This document shows, piece by piece, positions 39,980-51,700 of a stretch of 64,000 nucleotides of DNA. Below the pieces are notes generated by a model. The model was given only the letters and a program-made list of their open reading frames with translations, was not told the origin of the DNA and searched no databases. The DNA comes from Neoechinorhynchus agilis (Eukaryota > Acanthocephala). The position numbers and the translations under genes are program-made. Positions within the stretch are counted from its first letter, which is position 1, and each line of letters starts with the position of its first letter. The stretch lies in assembly GCA_051530055.1 (NCBI GenBank), contig CM121341.1, forward strand, positions 5,456,001 to 5,520,000, written 5' to 3'.

Positions 39980-40545
39980 GTTCCGAGAAGATTGGGCAGC
40001 ATGGAAAAAGGAGCGTAGGTATAGGGAGGTGCTAAGTCGAGGGAGGATGAAACGAATTGGGATTATGAGTGTTGTGCTCGTTTGAAAAGGGATGGTAGGG
40101 TTGAGAGGCGTTTTGATTGTTTTATGAAATAGCATCAAGGCACTCGGTGAGAGGGGGAAGTCAGCTGTGACAATTTTAGATGCTCTTTAATGAAGCATTT
40201 CAAGACGGCGGATTAGTGATTTGGAAAGGTTGCAAAATACGGGATAACCGTACTTTAGGGACGGTAAAATAAAGCAGAAGTAAAATTTGTAGAGATCGGG
40301 TGAAGGGATTCCTAAATATCGGTCGCGTTTGAGGTACTTTTTAAAGGCGTTGGGCTTGAGGGAGAGGATGATGTGCGGGTTCCATTCCAAGTTTGATTGA
40401 AATTAGATACCCAGAATTCTTAGGAGGTGATTGCGGGAGAGGAGGGATAATTTCGAAGAATTTAGAGAAATTCAGATGGAGTTTGTGATTGGTGCAGAAA
40501 TCTTTGATGTGTATGATTTGAGGGGTTATTGAATGATGAGGGTGA
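39980..40545 (-). mobile_element. LINE fragment (CR1/Jockey-like), 3' part
   Basis: Minus-strand copy of the same family as 2395-3560 and 9460-10045: gagaagattgggcagcatgg at the 3' end, FKKYLKRDRYLGIPSPDLY and YFCFILPSLKYGYPVFC in the body. Frames are broken. Confidence 0.8.
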
Positions 40546-40614
40546 GATTGTCAGCTTTTAGCATTACATTTTAAATTTATGGAGAGTCAACTTTCGACGG
40601 AAGTATGAGTTAAT

Positions 40615-40975
40615 TTTTTTAACTAAACACTTTTTCCTTAAATGTGGAATTGCAAATTTATAAAAAAAATCTTTAAAAAATCAAATAAGACTATGAATAA
40701 TCAGATTAAAAGTATTTAAATATGACAAATTTTTGAACGCGGATGTATTATTAATTTTTCCTTAAATTTGCACATACAAATTTATAAAAAAATACTAACA
40801 AAAGACTGCTAATATTCAGACCGAGAAGTATTTAAATGTGACAACTTTTTTTGAACGCGGATGTATTATCAATTTTTCCTTAAATCTGCACTTACAAAAT
40901 TATAAAATAAATTTAAAAAATCACATAAGACTATGAATAACCTGACCAATTGTTTTTAATGTGACAAAGAAGATT
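40615..40975. repeat. AT-rich tandem repeat, period about 118, three copies
   Basis: gaacgcggatgtatta occurs at about 40735 and 40853. tttttccttaaat and ataagactatgaataa recur in step, giving three diverged units. Non-coding, lying just downstream of the TACO1-like gene. Confidence 0.8.
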
Positions 40976-41185
40976 TGAGGAAAACGGTCAATGCACCGGA
41001 TAAAATGCTGTTTAAAAAAATTGAAAGTAGTTTCATTCAAAAGCACATTCCTTTTTAAGCGGCAGGAATAATAGCTTAAAATTTCAAAATTTAGTAAACT
41101 TATCTGTCTCTTTTACGATTTTGATACAATTGAAAACTATTGGTTATTTGTACGAATCCGGTTGCGGTTAAAAAACATGATTTCT

Positions 41186-42912
41186 TTACTCGATACTTTC
41201 TTCAAATGGTACTGCATTCGAATAGAAATCACAGACGGCATTAATGTAAAGCTCAGCGATCCTAAGTTGGATCTTTTCTAAAATCTCATGATCTGTTTTC
41301 GAAGCCAGTCGAACCCATCGATTTGGAATCTTCTCATCTCGTGACATAACAGTGATGAGCCCATGATCCTTTCTAAGCTTCGCTTCTATAGAAAGCCTGC
41401 TCTCCGGATCACACATAAACTTCATGTATACTCTCTTGTTCGAACTGCCAATATTGGCATGATCCAAACCGATTGGTTCATCAGTTGTAAGTTCTTCAAT
41501 ATCATCGGCTCCTACGTCAATCGCGACCTCTGTTGCAGTGTCCATCGAAGATTTAAGTAGGTGAAATGGAACCAAAATCATTCCCCGTGAAGCGAAAACA
41601 CTGTTCGTCGTATCTGTTACCGGACGAACCATGTCGATTCTAACAGAATTTCAAAGCTTAACAAATAAATCAGCTGATACATACAAAAATTTTCGAATGT
41701 TCATGTTCATTGTGAATGCCATTTGTTTTACTCTGAGACCGTAAATGTCCACTCCAATGTTGCACCGATTCGGACCCATCATTTCAAAATGGTATAACGT
41801 CTTTGTCTGAGTTATCAATGACTGAAAGTATGGCATTCAAATTAGAATCGTACGAAATGTTCAAGTTTCAAATGATATCATCAGAGCTTTTTAAAAAAAT
41901 CAACTTGATCTACAGAGCCCAAATAATCTTTAGGGTTTCCAACACCGACCCTGTACAAACAAATATCCATACGAATTTGATTGGTTGGTATTTTAATATT
42001 GGTTTCTTTGCTATGCAAAGGTTTAGATTCGTTAAAATTCGCCTAGATTCGGTTTTTGCGAAGAATTCAGAATAATAGCTAAAGTTATCGTATGGCGGAA
42101 AAATGATTTCGGCGAAATCCTGTACAAAATTGTGGTGCCCAAAATAATCGGATTCAATAAATTGCTTCAAATTTTTCATAAAATTATGGAAAGCCTCTTT
42201 TTTCATTCCGCCATAAAGAAACAAATTAACAATTCAATCTTCAAACAAAAGCAATTGATTATATTTGTCGATATGTTGATTAATTTAAAGGTTTTTGGTT
42301 TTGTTCGCCAGACACAGAACGTTCCGTCGGTTTAAAAAAAAGAGGCGGTTTAGATATTATTCGAATAAATCTGTTGACTGTGTAAGACTTGATCAAATCA
42401 GTAAACGTAATGGTGAATGGGTTTTTATTTTTGGCGATATTTTCAGAGAAGGACTAAAGATGTTAAAAAAAGATTACTAACCATTTTAGCCGCCTCCTTT
42501 TCTTTAGAACCGACGATGAAATAGAGTGCAAAGAGAACGTAAAACAAAAAGTAATGTTAAGAAAAGATTACTTACAAAGGTCCTCACTGCAGAGTCAACG
42601 ACGCTCTTTGGCACATTTCGATCGTTGGCGAATTCGGTTAGCCACTTTAGGCGGTCATTGTTTGCAGTATCTCCTTTGGAATCTAAAATAACGTTTGTCT
42701 TTAGAGTTTACCTAAATGAAACTCCGTCCTACACTCACACCTACAATGGCATACTTGATCTGATCGGTAAGTTCATCAAATAATCGACCTCGAGTTCCGA
42801 TCGGGGAAGCTGGTTTCAATGACACTGTGGGTTTAACTTCAATGTGGTTTGCGGCTTTGGACCGATGTAAATTTAGCAACGAACACGATGGACTGAGATA
42901 ACTGATATTCAA
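41186..42912 (-). CDS. TACO1/YebC-family protein (mitochondrial translational activator), multi-exon
   Basis: YebC/TACO1 proteins help ribosomes translate particular mRNAs; animal TACO1 acts on mitochondrial COX1. The minus strand shows RGRLFDELTDQIKYAIV (near 42800), then GDTANNDRLKWLTEFANDRN and VPKSVVDSAV (about 42680-42580, the N-terminal domain), YHFEMMGPNRCNIGVDIYG (near 41780), then VAIDVGADDIEEL and YMKFMCDPESRLSIEAKL (41550-41400). It ends at 41186. A 45-base GT-AG intron (near 41690-41645) joins the last two. The gap 42490-41860 would be an intron of about 630 bases and contains an unexplained 104-codon frame. The true start is not certain: no ATG opens the first exon, so an upstream exon is likely. 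Confidence 0.78.
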
Positions 42913-43111
42913 GAACTTGAAATTATATTGGCTGAGTTATTCAAACATTTCAATACCTTTTCCGTCTTAGGTGTAAAATTAAAAGGTGTGACAAGTGAAG
43001 GCTCATCTGTAATTGATCGAAAAAAAAGATCATGTCTTGGATTAGCGAGAAAAAACGAGATTTTCTTAGTCTAAAATAAGAAAATTGTAAAGAAGTTCAT
43101 TTATATATGTC

Positions 43112-43364
43112 TCAATATTTCGTCCGAATGTTTTAAGATTGAACTGTTCATATTTTGGTTGTTTTATATGGCGCGAAGAAATTAAATGACGATTTTGGTT
43201 TTAAAATCTCCGATTGGTTTCGGAGGCACACAATCTTGTAAGGCTTTTTGATGAAGGTTGTTTCGCAAGTTTGCCACTTGCACAGTTCACTACCAAGGCA
43301 TTAAATCCATCAAAAAATTTCCTTGTCAAAAACTAACAAGTACGACGAGACGGACGAAATATTG
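43112..43364. mobile_element. 253-bp MITE-like element, ends caatatttcgtcc / ggacgaaatattg
   Basis: Terminal inverted repeats of 13 bases at 43112-43124 and 43352-43364 are perfect. The interior is related to 36440-36565. The word gacgaaatattggg also occurs at about 17923 next to the fragment that resembles 43800-43893, and aatatttcgtcc occurs at about 43666, so the family may be linked to those relics. Confidence 0.7.
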
Positions 43365-43451
43365 GGAATTAATCTTTCCTTTTTTATCACCAAAAATACA
43401 AACCCCGAAGGAAAAGTGCCACTCAATGGCAACGAATATAAAAACTATTGA

Positions 43452-43894
43452 TTGATTTATTTGATAATTTTGGGATCAAAATTAATCCGATATGCCCAAG
43501 CAGCTTTAAAGAAGACTGATGTGAGTTCAGCAATAGTGTCCCTTATTATGAGCAGTGGCCACCGGATTAATTTTGATTGTACTCAGATTAAAGTTAAAGA
43601 TAAAATCCATGAGTATGTGGCGGCGTGGACAAAATTATATATCAAAGAATGACTTTAATTGAAATATTTCGTCCAATTACACTGGACTTCTTCAGTCAAT
43701 TATTGCTTGTAAGTTTCAATTCTTGGATATATAATTTTTTCCCCATTCCAAGTAATCAGATTATTGCGCGGAGTGATGTTAGGCGTGACAGGGTGACGAT
43801 GGAGGCCATCATGATACAAAAAACGGATACGTTTGTGGACAACAAAGCGGATTACACACTCAATCTGCGGATCCCGCCGGATAAACGAAATTGA
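43452..43894 (+). pseudogene. Coding-like relic related to 17801-17890
   Basis: Plus-strand frames 43452-43652 and 43625-43894. The latter contains DTFVDNKADYTLNLRIPPD, which parallels DTFQSNKADYRSKLRIEHPD at 17845-17905 both in protein and, loosely, in DNA. No known family recognised. Probably a decayed dispersed element or duplicated gene piece. Confidence 0.35.
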
Positions 43895-44141
43895 TGGCTT
43901 CTTGGGTGCATTTTAGATAGACTGAAGACTACGAGAAAGGCGAAAATTATCAAATGAATCATTAGTGGAGGGCAGATGGAAAAACTACGAAAAAGAACGA
44001 AACAAACCGATTTACACAAACAAACGATAGAAAGCGAATGGAAGAATAACGATGTTCTTAAATTAATTGGATTGAAAAAACATTGACCTGTGTTTCTTTC
44101 GGGTCTTTGAGTAGAGCGCAGACGTCATTGAAAATGAAAAT

Positions 44142-44239
44142 ATATTTCGCGAGGAGGTAACCTCATCAGTCATTGTTTCGGAAGTGACAAACCTGCGAAA
44201 CAATGACTGATAAGGCGAGATTACCTCCTCGCGAAATAT
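44142..44239. mobile_element. Foldback element with long inverted arms
   Basis: atatttcgcgaggaggtaa (44142-44160) and its exact reverse complement (44221-44239) enclose a second inverted pair, atcagtcattgtttcg (44166-44181) and cgaaacaatgactgat (44197-44212). The adjoining bases 44240-44300 (ccaataaatcaaat, accgggagtattttcacc) match, in reverse, about 1175-1245, so the repeat extends and is dispersed. Confidence 0.8.
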
Positions 44240-44299
44240 CTCCAATAAATCAAATATGCTATTACCGGGAGTATTTTCACCAAAGTAACCCTAAAAATA

Positions 44300-45400
44300 T
44301 TAATGACGTCGATTTCGACTTTTTAAGCGGACGTTCATTGTGTGCGAAATCTTTGATAAAATCAGGATTTGGCGGAACACTCGCTCATTCGGATTTAAAT
44401 TCATAGATTTATTTCCCTGATATTTTATCGCTCGGATAATTCTGACATTTCCTCAAGGTTTAACAACATCTAAAATATGTAAATTAATCTAATCTATGAA
44501 TTTAAATCCGAATGGGAATAAATACCAAAAGAATCCTTTCCCTTGAAGATAAACATTGAACTATTTTGGTGAAATCCGATTTCGGGCTTGTATTTATCCA
44601 AAATTCCTTTAATTTTTGTAGCTGTTATAAACAAGCAAAAAAACAATTATATACAAAACTTTTATCATTCCCGAAGGATTTTCCCTATCAAAATCAGAAG
44701 TTTCATCTTATGAGCATAATGAGGGAAAATAATTGAAATTAATGGCATTGTGTGGATTTTAGCGAAGTTTCCGAGTGGAAAGCACGCGGTAATCCGGTCC
44801 AGTGAGAGACTGGTTCGAACCTTAAGCATCGCCAATCTCACCTTTAACGGCAAGGACCAGGCGTAAATAGAAAAGCCCAATCTAACGGATTCGTTGTTCT
44901 CAAACACACGAATCTTCCCAAGTTGGGCAATAAACAATAGTTTCGATCTTTTTTATTACTTGAGTCAACATAAAATCTTGGCCAAAACATATTTTAGAGA
45001 TATTTCGAGAAAGCCTAATCGGTCATTCACCACATATCCAATTGCTTGATGTTTTCGCTTGCTTAAGATTATTTGATTGAGAATATTTCGCTTTTTTAGA
45101 TTATGCTCAATGTTTTATTAATGCAAAAGCTTGGTTAAAATACTTTTTCACCACATCATTCAAACCGATTTAATTTTTGTGTCGTCTCTTAATGAGAGAT
45201 TGAAATGTTTTGAATATTCTAGTCAGTGCATTTGATTTTCTCAACTGGCCTCTATTGTTCAGGGACATTTCTGATTTTTCTTAGTCCTGCAAAGATTCCT
45301 TTTCCGCCGTTAACACTTAAACAATGCTTGGGAAAGAGGCTGAAGTCTTAGAAATTCGCAATGAAGATTTCAATAATAAAGCTCGAGTGTGTTACAATTC
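44300..45400. other. Mostly unassigned DNA with one tRNA-like relic
   Basis: No supported gene. At about 44764-44835 a stretch has tRNA-like A-box (TTTCCGAGTGGAAAGC) and B-box (GGTTCGAACC) words, but the T stem does not pair, so it is a tRNA pseudogene or SINE head rather than a working tRNA. Words near 44990-45045 resemble the repeat near 30300. Confidence 0.4.
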
Positions 45401-45404
45401 GCCA

Positions 45405-45680
45405 TTCAGAATACACATTCACTCGAAGGAACAATTGGATGGAACAAACATTTAATATTTATAGAAGTTCCGAAATGATAACATCCTCCATTGCCTCGTA
45501 GGTCCAGCGTTCCTTTTCTGAATCGCTGATTCTCTGAAAATAGTAGTTTTGCGAGCAATATTGGCTAAAAATTCTGTGGTGCTTACTCCGAGATGGCACC
45601 CATTATACCAATGGCGAGATATTACAAAATGTAGAACGACCGAACGAGGCTTCATTGCCAGGCGTAATATTTTTTTATTG
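45405..45680 (-). repeat. Dispersed coding-like repeat, copy 1
   Basis: On the minus strand 45452-45655 reads PRSVVLHFVISRHWYNGCHL and continues to a frame with AIQKRN. The DNA matches about 59945-60080 (cattttgtaat, gccatt, cagagaatcagcgattcag shared in order). The plus-strand left edge has the 28520-type repeat. Family unknown. Confidence 0.5.
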
Positions 45681-46094
45681 AACTTGAAGTATAGAACCCA
45701 GATTATTCAAAATTTCGATAAACAAGTCTTTTTCGGATTTTGGCATGCTCTAATTGCACCGTAGTTTTAGAAATTGAGCATTAATAAAGCGCATAGAGAA
45801 CCGAAAATGAGATTTGGACGAGCAAAATTTTACTTTTAAATCAAACATATACACAATTTCTATTTCGAAGGAAACGATGCGGTAACATTTAAAATGACAA
45901 AATGAATTTGTCTTGGTTAAACTGTCGACGAATAAGCAAATATCCTAAAACTACAATCATTGACCAAAGTTAAAATACAACTTTGCTTTGCTGATGTTAA
46001 ACCAAAGTACAGAACTGCCGTAAGCTCAAAGAATAATATTATTTGTTTTTAAACCTTCAAACACAATAACTTCTTGATTTAAAAATTATTGAGA

Positions 46095-46457
46095 TCACAT
46101 TTTCTTGTAATTTCGTTTGTATTTTAGATCCCTCAACAAATTAACTGCTGAGCGAACTCGTCGTGGCTTCCGGGGTGGTTCATCGTCTGCATCTTTCAGT
46201 TCGACGTATCGGCTTAAAATGAAGATGGCGACAATACTGAGCACAACGATACATCCAAAGAAGATATAAAACGATCGTTCATCGAAGATCTCATCGAAAT
46301 CGGGAAGGAATCCTGAAAGGTACCGTATAAGATCACGTTGAGCTCGAAAACGGCGTTTGCTCTGACTTTGAAACGATCGAGGTCTCGTTGGATCCTGCAT
46401 TATTTTTCCGAGGAGACGATTTGTGAGAGCGTTCTTAGAAGACGGAGATGTTTGCAT
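46095..46457 (-). CDS. Small single-pass membrane protein (right copy)
   Basis: Protein identical to the left-arm copy at 25874-26236: 120 residues with one membrane span near residues 64-83 and basic ends. Function unknown. Confidence 0.6.
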   Translation of the reverse strand: MQTSPSSKNALTNRLLGKIMQDPTRPRSFQSQSKRRFRAQRDLIRYLSGFLPDFDEIFDERSFYIFFGCIVVLSIVAIFILSRYVELKDADDEPPRKPRRVRSAVNLLRDLKYKRNYKKM

Positions 46458-46630
46458 GACGAAATCCTGGAAGGGAAACAGAAACGAGTTGGTAAGCGGA
46501 GAAGTAAGGAATTTTTGGAAGATATCACAGGAATTTGGGTTTCACATCCGGGATTACTGTCCATTTCAAAAATGGTCTTCGTTTTTAAGGAAACAAAAAT
46601 ATATGATAAAGTGAAGGCCCTGATTGAGAA

Positions 46631-47301
46631 ACTTTTTTTAAAGTAGTAAAACGCAGCTACGGAGTTATCGAACTGGTGATTGATTTATTTAGAATTACTC
46701 TTCGAATTATACGGTCGCACATTTAAGCAACTTTTGTCGACCGAAATTCGAATACTTTGCAAATGGTCAACTGTTTCACTACATTAAAAGCAGTTCTTAT
46801 TTGAGCATTCGAAATTTCTTGTAAACTGTGACTTAAAAATGGAGAATTTCGTTATTGGACGAGATTTAAAAAGAATAATTTATTTTATTGATTTCAGTAG
46901 ACTGGAAATTAGCCTCAATGTTCACAGGCTCGCAAGAAAAGGACGTGGAGATGATTTGGAGGCATTTGGTTACATTCTAATTTACTTTATTAAAGAAACA
47001 CTTCCATTGATGAACAATGAACAACTCAGAAAAGAATTCCATTTCTTACTACGAATCTACGGAAACGGCTTTCTTTACTCTGTTTCGCGGATATCAAACC
47101 ATTTAAGTTATTGATAAACTTCATTTATTTTTATTGGGCTTTCTTCAGAGCAACTCGTATGAAAAGCCCAACAAGTTCTTAATCGAATCGGAGGATATTA
47201 TTCAATTAGTGGTGAACAAGTTTTTAAAGAAGGATTCTGTACCCCAAAGATGCTTCGTGGCTTCTCAGGACAAAAGATTGACAAATGGTTCGAAAGTGGA
47301 A
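46631..47301 (+). pseudogene. CK1-family kinase remnant (right copy)
   Basis: Mirror of 25030-25700, including the same NCD-for-HRD change and missing activation segment. The longest open part is 46839-47114. Both arms share the same damage, so the decay came before the duplication. Confidence 0.6.
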
Positions 47302-47376
47302 TAATAAGTTGGCAAGTGTTGAACGTGTGATTTGCGTTGTCCCTAAAATTCCATTCACAACATCAAAATGAAGCAT

Positions 47377-48629
47377 TTATTGTCTTGGGAATATCAGAAA
47401 CAAGGTGACTTGGATGATTCCTAGACAACATCCAATCATGTTTGGTAGGAAAACGTAATAGTCAGCCAGAACAATTCCATAAGAGGCCCAAATGATGCCA
47501 GCCAACAGAGTCATAAAGCTTAGCTTAAAACTCATTCCGGATGTGGCTCGTTGGTTCACTACATTGCACATTGAATCCAGAGGTGAAGCAAACATGAAAA
47601 TGGCAAGAAACACACAGATGAGTCCAATGAGTCGTCTCACTGCTTCCTCTGTTTGGAACCCCAATACAATCCCAGTGACGGCCGACATCAAAACAATCAA
47701 TGACAATGTTACTCCAAATCGATGCTTAAATAATGATTTAATGTGACTGAACGATTTTGATCGTACCTTTGAACCAGGTTTAAGCGCATAGTAGACACAA
47801 TAAATGAATTCAAGACAAACGCCGATTGTGTTGCTCGCAATGATTGAAGGAAGATGGCAAAGGATTCCATAAGCCAGCCAATACGAAGCACTACAATCAA
47901 CGATTTAGTCTCAAAAGGCACAAAGTTTCGTTTCAAAATAACATTTCACTTCAAATCCGCCTAAATTCACTCGTTTCAGATTTACAAAAAAGTAAAAGTC
48001 GAACATATTTTTTTGTCTAAAACACAAAATGTTACTCTTTTAGTGCTCGTTATGAACGGGGCAGCCTCAAAATTATCGATCTTTAAAAGACACAAAATCT
48101 TGGATTGATCTAAATTTTTGAATCGTAATTTCTCCTTTGTACCTTAATTTTTTATTTGTAAATATTTACGGGACAAATTGATTTTAAATGTTATACTTTA
48201 AACTTCTTGTGCTATTTCGAATGAGTACTTAACATGCAAATGGTTGTTAAGTTTTTGCTATAAGAAATTAATTGTGCACCTTGGGCTTTCTCCTCCTAAA
48301 GAATTAGTTTAATTATTCCGGTTGATCTGAGTGGATTCAGGTGAATTTTGTTTTAATTTTTGATTAATTACACCGCTATAAAGCAATTTATCCTTTATTT
48401 TTATATGGCGAAACTTACCAAGTAAGTGACAAAATGAACGGCATTGGTGAAACTGAGTCCGTCGTTTCCTTTTCTTTGATTTCTCGGCACAAATCCCTGC
48501 TTACGAATTTAGTTGTTAACAAGTTCCGTCAAAGTCTATTTTACGTACATTCCACTCAAAAAGAGACCAACGCTCGCGATTGGTCCAACAATCGACAGCG
48601 TTAACTCTCCAAATCCATTTGAAACCATT
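47377..48629 (-). CDS. SWEET/MtN3 (SLC50) sugar transporter, right-arm copy
   Basis: Mirror of the left copy: exon 1 48628-48549, exon 2 48496-48419, exon 3 47890-47377. Visible translations are identical to the left copy and splice sites are preserved. Two intact identical genes imply either recent duplication or ongoing gene conversion. Confidence 0.92.
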
Positions 48630-49608
48630 ATCTTTGTTCGGATTCCTAAAATAAGAGTAATTGGTTTGTCGACAGTCCTTTTATATTTCCTGTTCGGCTG
48701 AATGGCGACGCAGAGGTACTGTCACACGCAAAACGCCTAAAAAGAAGCAGTCGATTTTCTCCTTTCCCGAGGACTTTAAGGAAATGAAGGCTTCTGTGTG
48801 TGTGCGTTCGATAAGAGTGACAGTTTTTTGAATGGAGAATTTCTTAGATTATTTTCTACTTTCGACCTGCTCTTATAGATGACATCTAATCTTTTAACAG
48901 ATTTTGCGCTACCAAGAGATTTGGTAAGGTGTGAGGACCTCTTCGTCCCGTTGCTGATTACGAACTCTCGAATCGTCTAGAGTGCGAATGACTGTTGCCG
49001 ACACGGGAATCGCATAAATTCTAGACGCAAATTAGTCGGAGTTGGACTCCTTTTACCTTTTTATACGTTAAAGTGCTTACTTTTTCGAAAGTTACTCAAA
49101 TGTGTCAGTGAGTTCACTAAGGAATCTCGGTTGCCGAGTTTTTAGGCTCCTTGAAAGTCAACCGTATTTTCAAGTCGATGTTCACTTTAAACGTTACCAC
49201 ATCCTTGAATGGTTGAAGGCTGAGAACTAGACGAAGAATTGGCAAGTTTCCACTTTGTTACACTTTTATGGCACTTCTTTCCATTTGCACGGCTCAAAAC
49301 GCTTTCAGCACTCAAATTTCTTCACTCTTCATTTGTAAGACTTGACTAATTTATAAATCCATTCATTTCGGCTTTTGTACATTCTACTAAGCAGTGAGCA
49401 TTGATCTTAAATTGTACTTTCATCCCATTCTTAACTCTGCTCTCATATTGAAGAATTTGAGTTCTTATAATCCTCAAAAACTTTAACTTTTTGTCACCAT
49501 CGAATTATTTCCCTTTTTTATAATAAATCAATTGATTTTCTGTAGAAAAATATTGTTTGGCCAATTACTAAACTCATTCGCATTACCATAAAGAGAAATG
49601 CAAAAATT
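48630..49608. other. Intergenic region between divergent SWEET and HROB-like genes (right)
   Basis: Mirror of 22723-23702. Single-base differences from the left copy near 49005 and 49059 show that the two regions are not exact copies. Confidence 0.5.
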
Positions 49609-51334
49609 ATGGCTTCGTGCAGTTACATCCTATCGACGATTGATAAATCGGAATTCGAGAGAATAAATATCGGAAAATCAAACAAATTAAGATCGACTGG
49701 TCGTTTGCAACTTGAATCCTACAAACCTCGTAGTCCAATAGTTGATTCGAAAATGAATCTAAAGTTCGATTTCGTGCCTTCGTCTCATGTTCTCGCTACC
49801 AACATCGAAGACCGGTTTAATTCTGGGAACGCCAAAAATGTCTCAGAATCATCCAACTCTTTCACTGGTTTACTCCAACATAAAAATCCGAACGATGAAT
49901 CTCAGAAATATAAAATCAAATTTCATCAAAAGAAGGGGCAGCAAAGTATAAGGAATTATTTCAGAGTTGTTCCTGAAGAGAAAACTAATCATGAGACTGA
50001 GATGGGTTCTTTATGGCCAACCTTAAGAAGAGAATCGAATTTACCGGAACCTTCAATGGATCAAATACCCGCTACGTCCCAACATATTCCCGGCCCAATT
50101 GGATTCTTACCTTCTAAGGTTTTTTCTTTATTTATTCTTTTTAAACACTGAACCGTAGATCGATCGAGACAACGAAGACGTCCTTAAGGAGCAAATCGAT
50201 GCCGCATTCTCGCAGAGGGCCACTCAGGTCAAGCGGGTAAGTTCGACTCTTTGTTATTATTCGCATTTTAAGTTATTTAGAGAGTTCCGACGAAGGAAGT
50301 TTCCATTTATACGACTCTATCTTCGGCATATCACCAATGTGAGCAACATGAGATATCTTTATCGATGATGCCATCGATTGCTTTGATCAAGCGAAAAAGT
50401 CGAGTTATCCGACAGACGGAATCGAGCCGCGTTCCGCTTATTTGCGTGGCCGTCAAACGAATAGAACAAATGTTCTTCTCATCTTAAACCGTAAAAATGC
50501 TTCACATGACAATCCTTCTGTTGCTTGAGCTTTCTGGTCCACGCGAATTCACCATGTAAATGTTGAATTTTATCGATTTATCTAAATTTCAATAGGAATA
50601 AACGATTTCTAATAATGAAAGTTTCGCATATTCTATCGAGCCGCACACCAATCTATTATAGAAAATTTAATTTCTCTGAACGACACTTAGCTATTTAATA
50701 TGCATTTTATTCTACTAGAATTAAAATTGGTCATAAAAATCGTTGGAGTTTTTTTGTTTTATTGGATAATAAGAATCTTGCGGTACCGCAACCTTCGTTC
50801 CGACCAAATGTTCTTTAAATAAAAATGAACATTTGACATAAACGACAAACATGGTAACGTCCAAGTGATTTTATCTGACTTACGAGGTGGTTCGTACGCT
50901 TTCTAACCTTTTTTCGATTTCTATTAAATTAAATCCGTAGACACATTGAAAGCTGCAATCGCGAATCATGGCTTAATTCAGGACTTCGAACTCAGTCCAG
51001 GATGCTCACTGACACTTGCAAATGTTAGCATTTTCGGTTTTATTAAAACCTCCTCCTTCATTAATTGCAGGTTCCATTGTTTCAAGCTCAAAATGAACTC
51101 TATATTTTTATATGTCCTTCGAACATCGTTGCAGTTCATAAGCAGAGGCTGGCGAAAGTACCCGTAATTCTATACGACCGTTATGCCGATCTCGACTGGA
51201 CCGTCGTGTTGTCCGATCTTTTGGAATATACTGCTTCGTCCAGACAAGCGGAAATTTTCGATTTATCTGCAATCGAGAAATCCAACGGAGAACACAACTA
51301 TTTGTTTGATGATAGCTTCTTTGATGACTTTTGA
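49609..51334 (+). CDS. HROB-like protein (PIP box plus OB-fold), right-arm copy
   Basis: Mirror of 20998-22722. Exon 1 starts at ATG 49609 and ends in PGPIGFLPSK near 50118. An intron of about 43 bases leads to the KIDRDNED exon, and later exons include VPLICVAVKRIEQ (to about 50470), NDKHGNVQVILSDLRG (about 50842-50890), LSPGCSLTLANV (to about 51023) and the C-terminal exon 51071-51334. Visible translations match the left copy. Confidence 0.5.
50467..50835. mobile_element. Inverted-repeat-ended insert in the HROB-like gene (right copy)
   Basis: 369 bases from CAAATGTTC to GAACATTTG; same element as 21497-21864. It differs from that copy by a few bases and a one-base homopolymer length change near 50755. 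Confidence 0.45.
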
Positions 51335-51343
51335 GAATGTGTT

Positions 51344-51700
51344 GCTTGAATGATCGATTTTTAAAAGTTAAATCGTTTCTGTTGGAATTCCATGGCAATA
51401 AAAGTGGTCTGGGTAACGTGTTGACTTTTATCTTAAATGATATGGAAGCGAAAGATCGATTTTAATTCAAAGATCGTAATTTGAAAATAAAATAACAGGA
51501 GCAAAATTTTTTAGATTCGATATTTAAAAGGTAACTAAGCTCTCGTTCATCAAATTCGAGGTGTCAAAGATCTTATAGAGATGCTCCATAGGACGCTACC
51601 AATTGAAAATTTCCCTTTTGGTGCATTTTTTGACATTTAAGTTTTATCGTTTACAACACTTCCACAACGAGACAGCCCGACGGAATTTTTTTACAATGCC
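51344..51700. other. Spacer between right arm and 174-bp array
   Basis: About 350 bases with no counterpart seen beside the left arm. No gene recognised. Confidence 0.5.

Larger units (their letters stand above)
45894..51343. repeat. Right arm of the 5.45-kb inverted duplication
   Basis: Reverse complement of 20989-26437; see that entry for the differences. The inner edge at 45894 and outer edge at 51343 are abrupt. The arm carries the same four coding units in mirror order. Confidence 0.97.

Noticed and set aside
41910-42224. A 104-codon minus-strand frame inside the presumed TACO1 intron
   Set aside because: It does not align with TACO1/YebC blocks and shows no other domain; AT-rich chance frame is more likely.
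44203-44406. EISPINQICYYREYFHQS as an integrase fragment, because it resembles 1180-1250
   Set aside because: The shared part is foldback-repeat sequence present without coding context, so the protein resemblance follows from the repeat.
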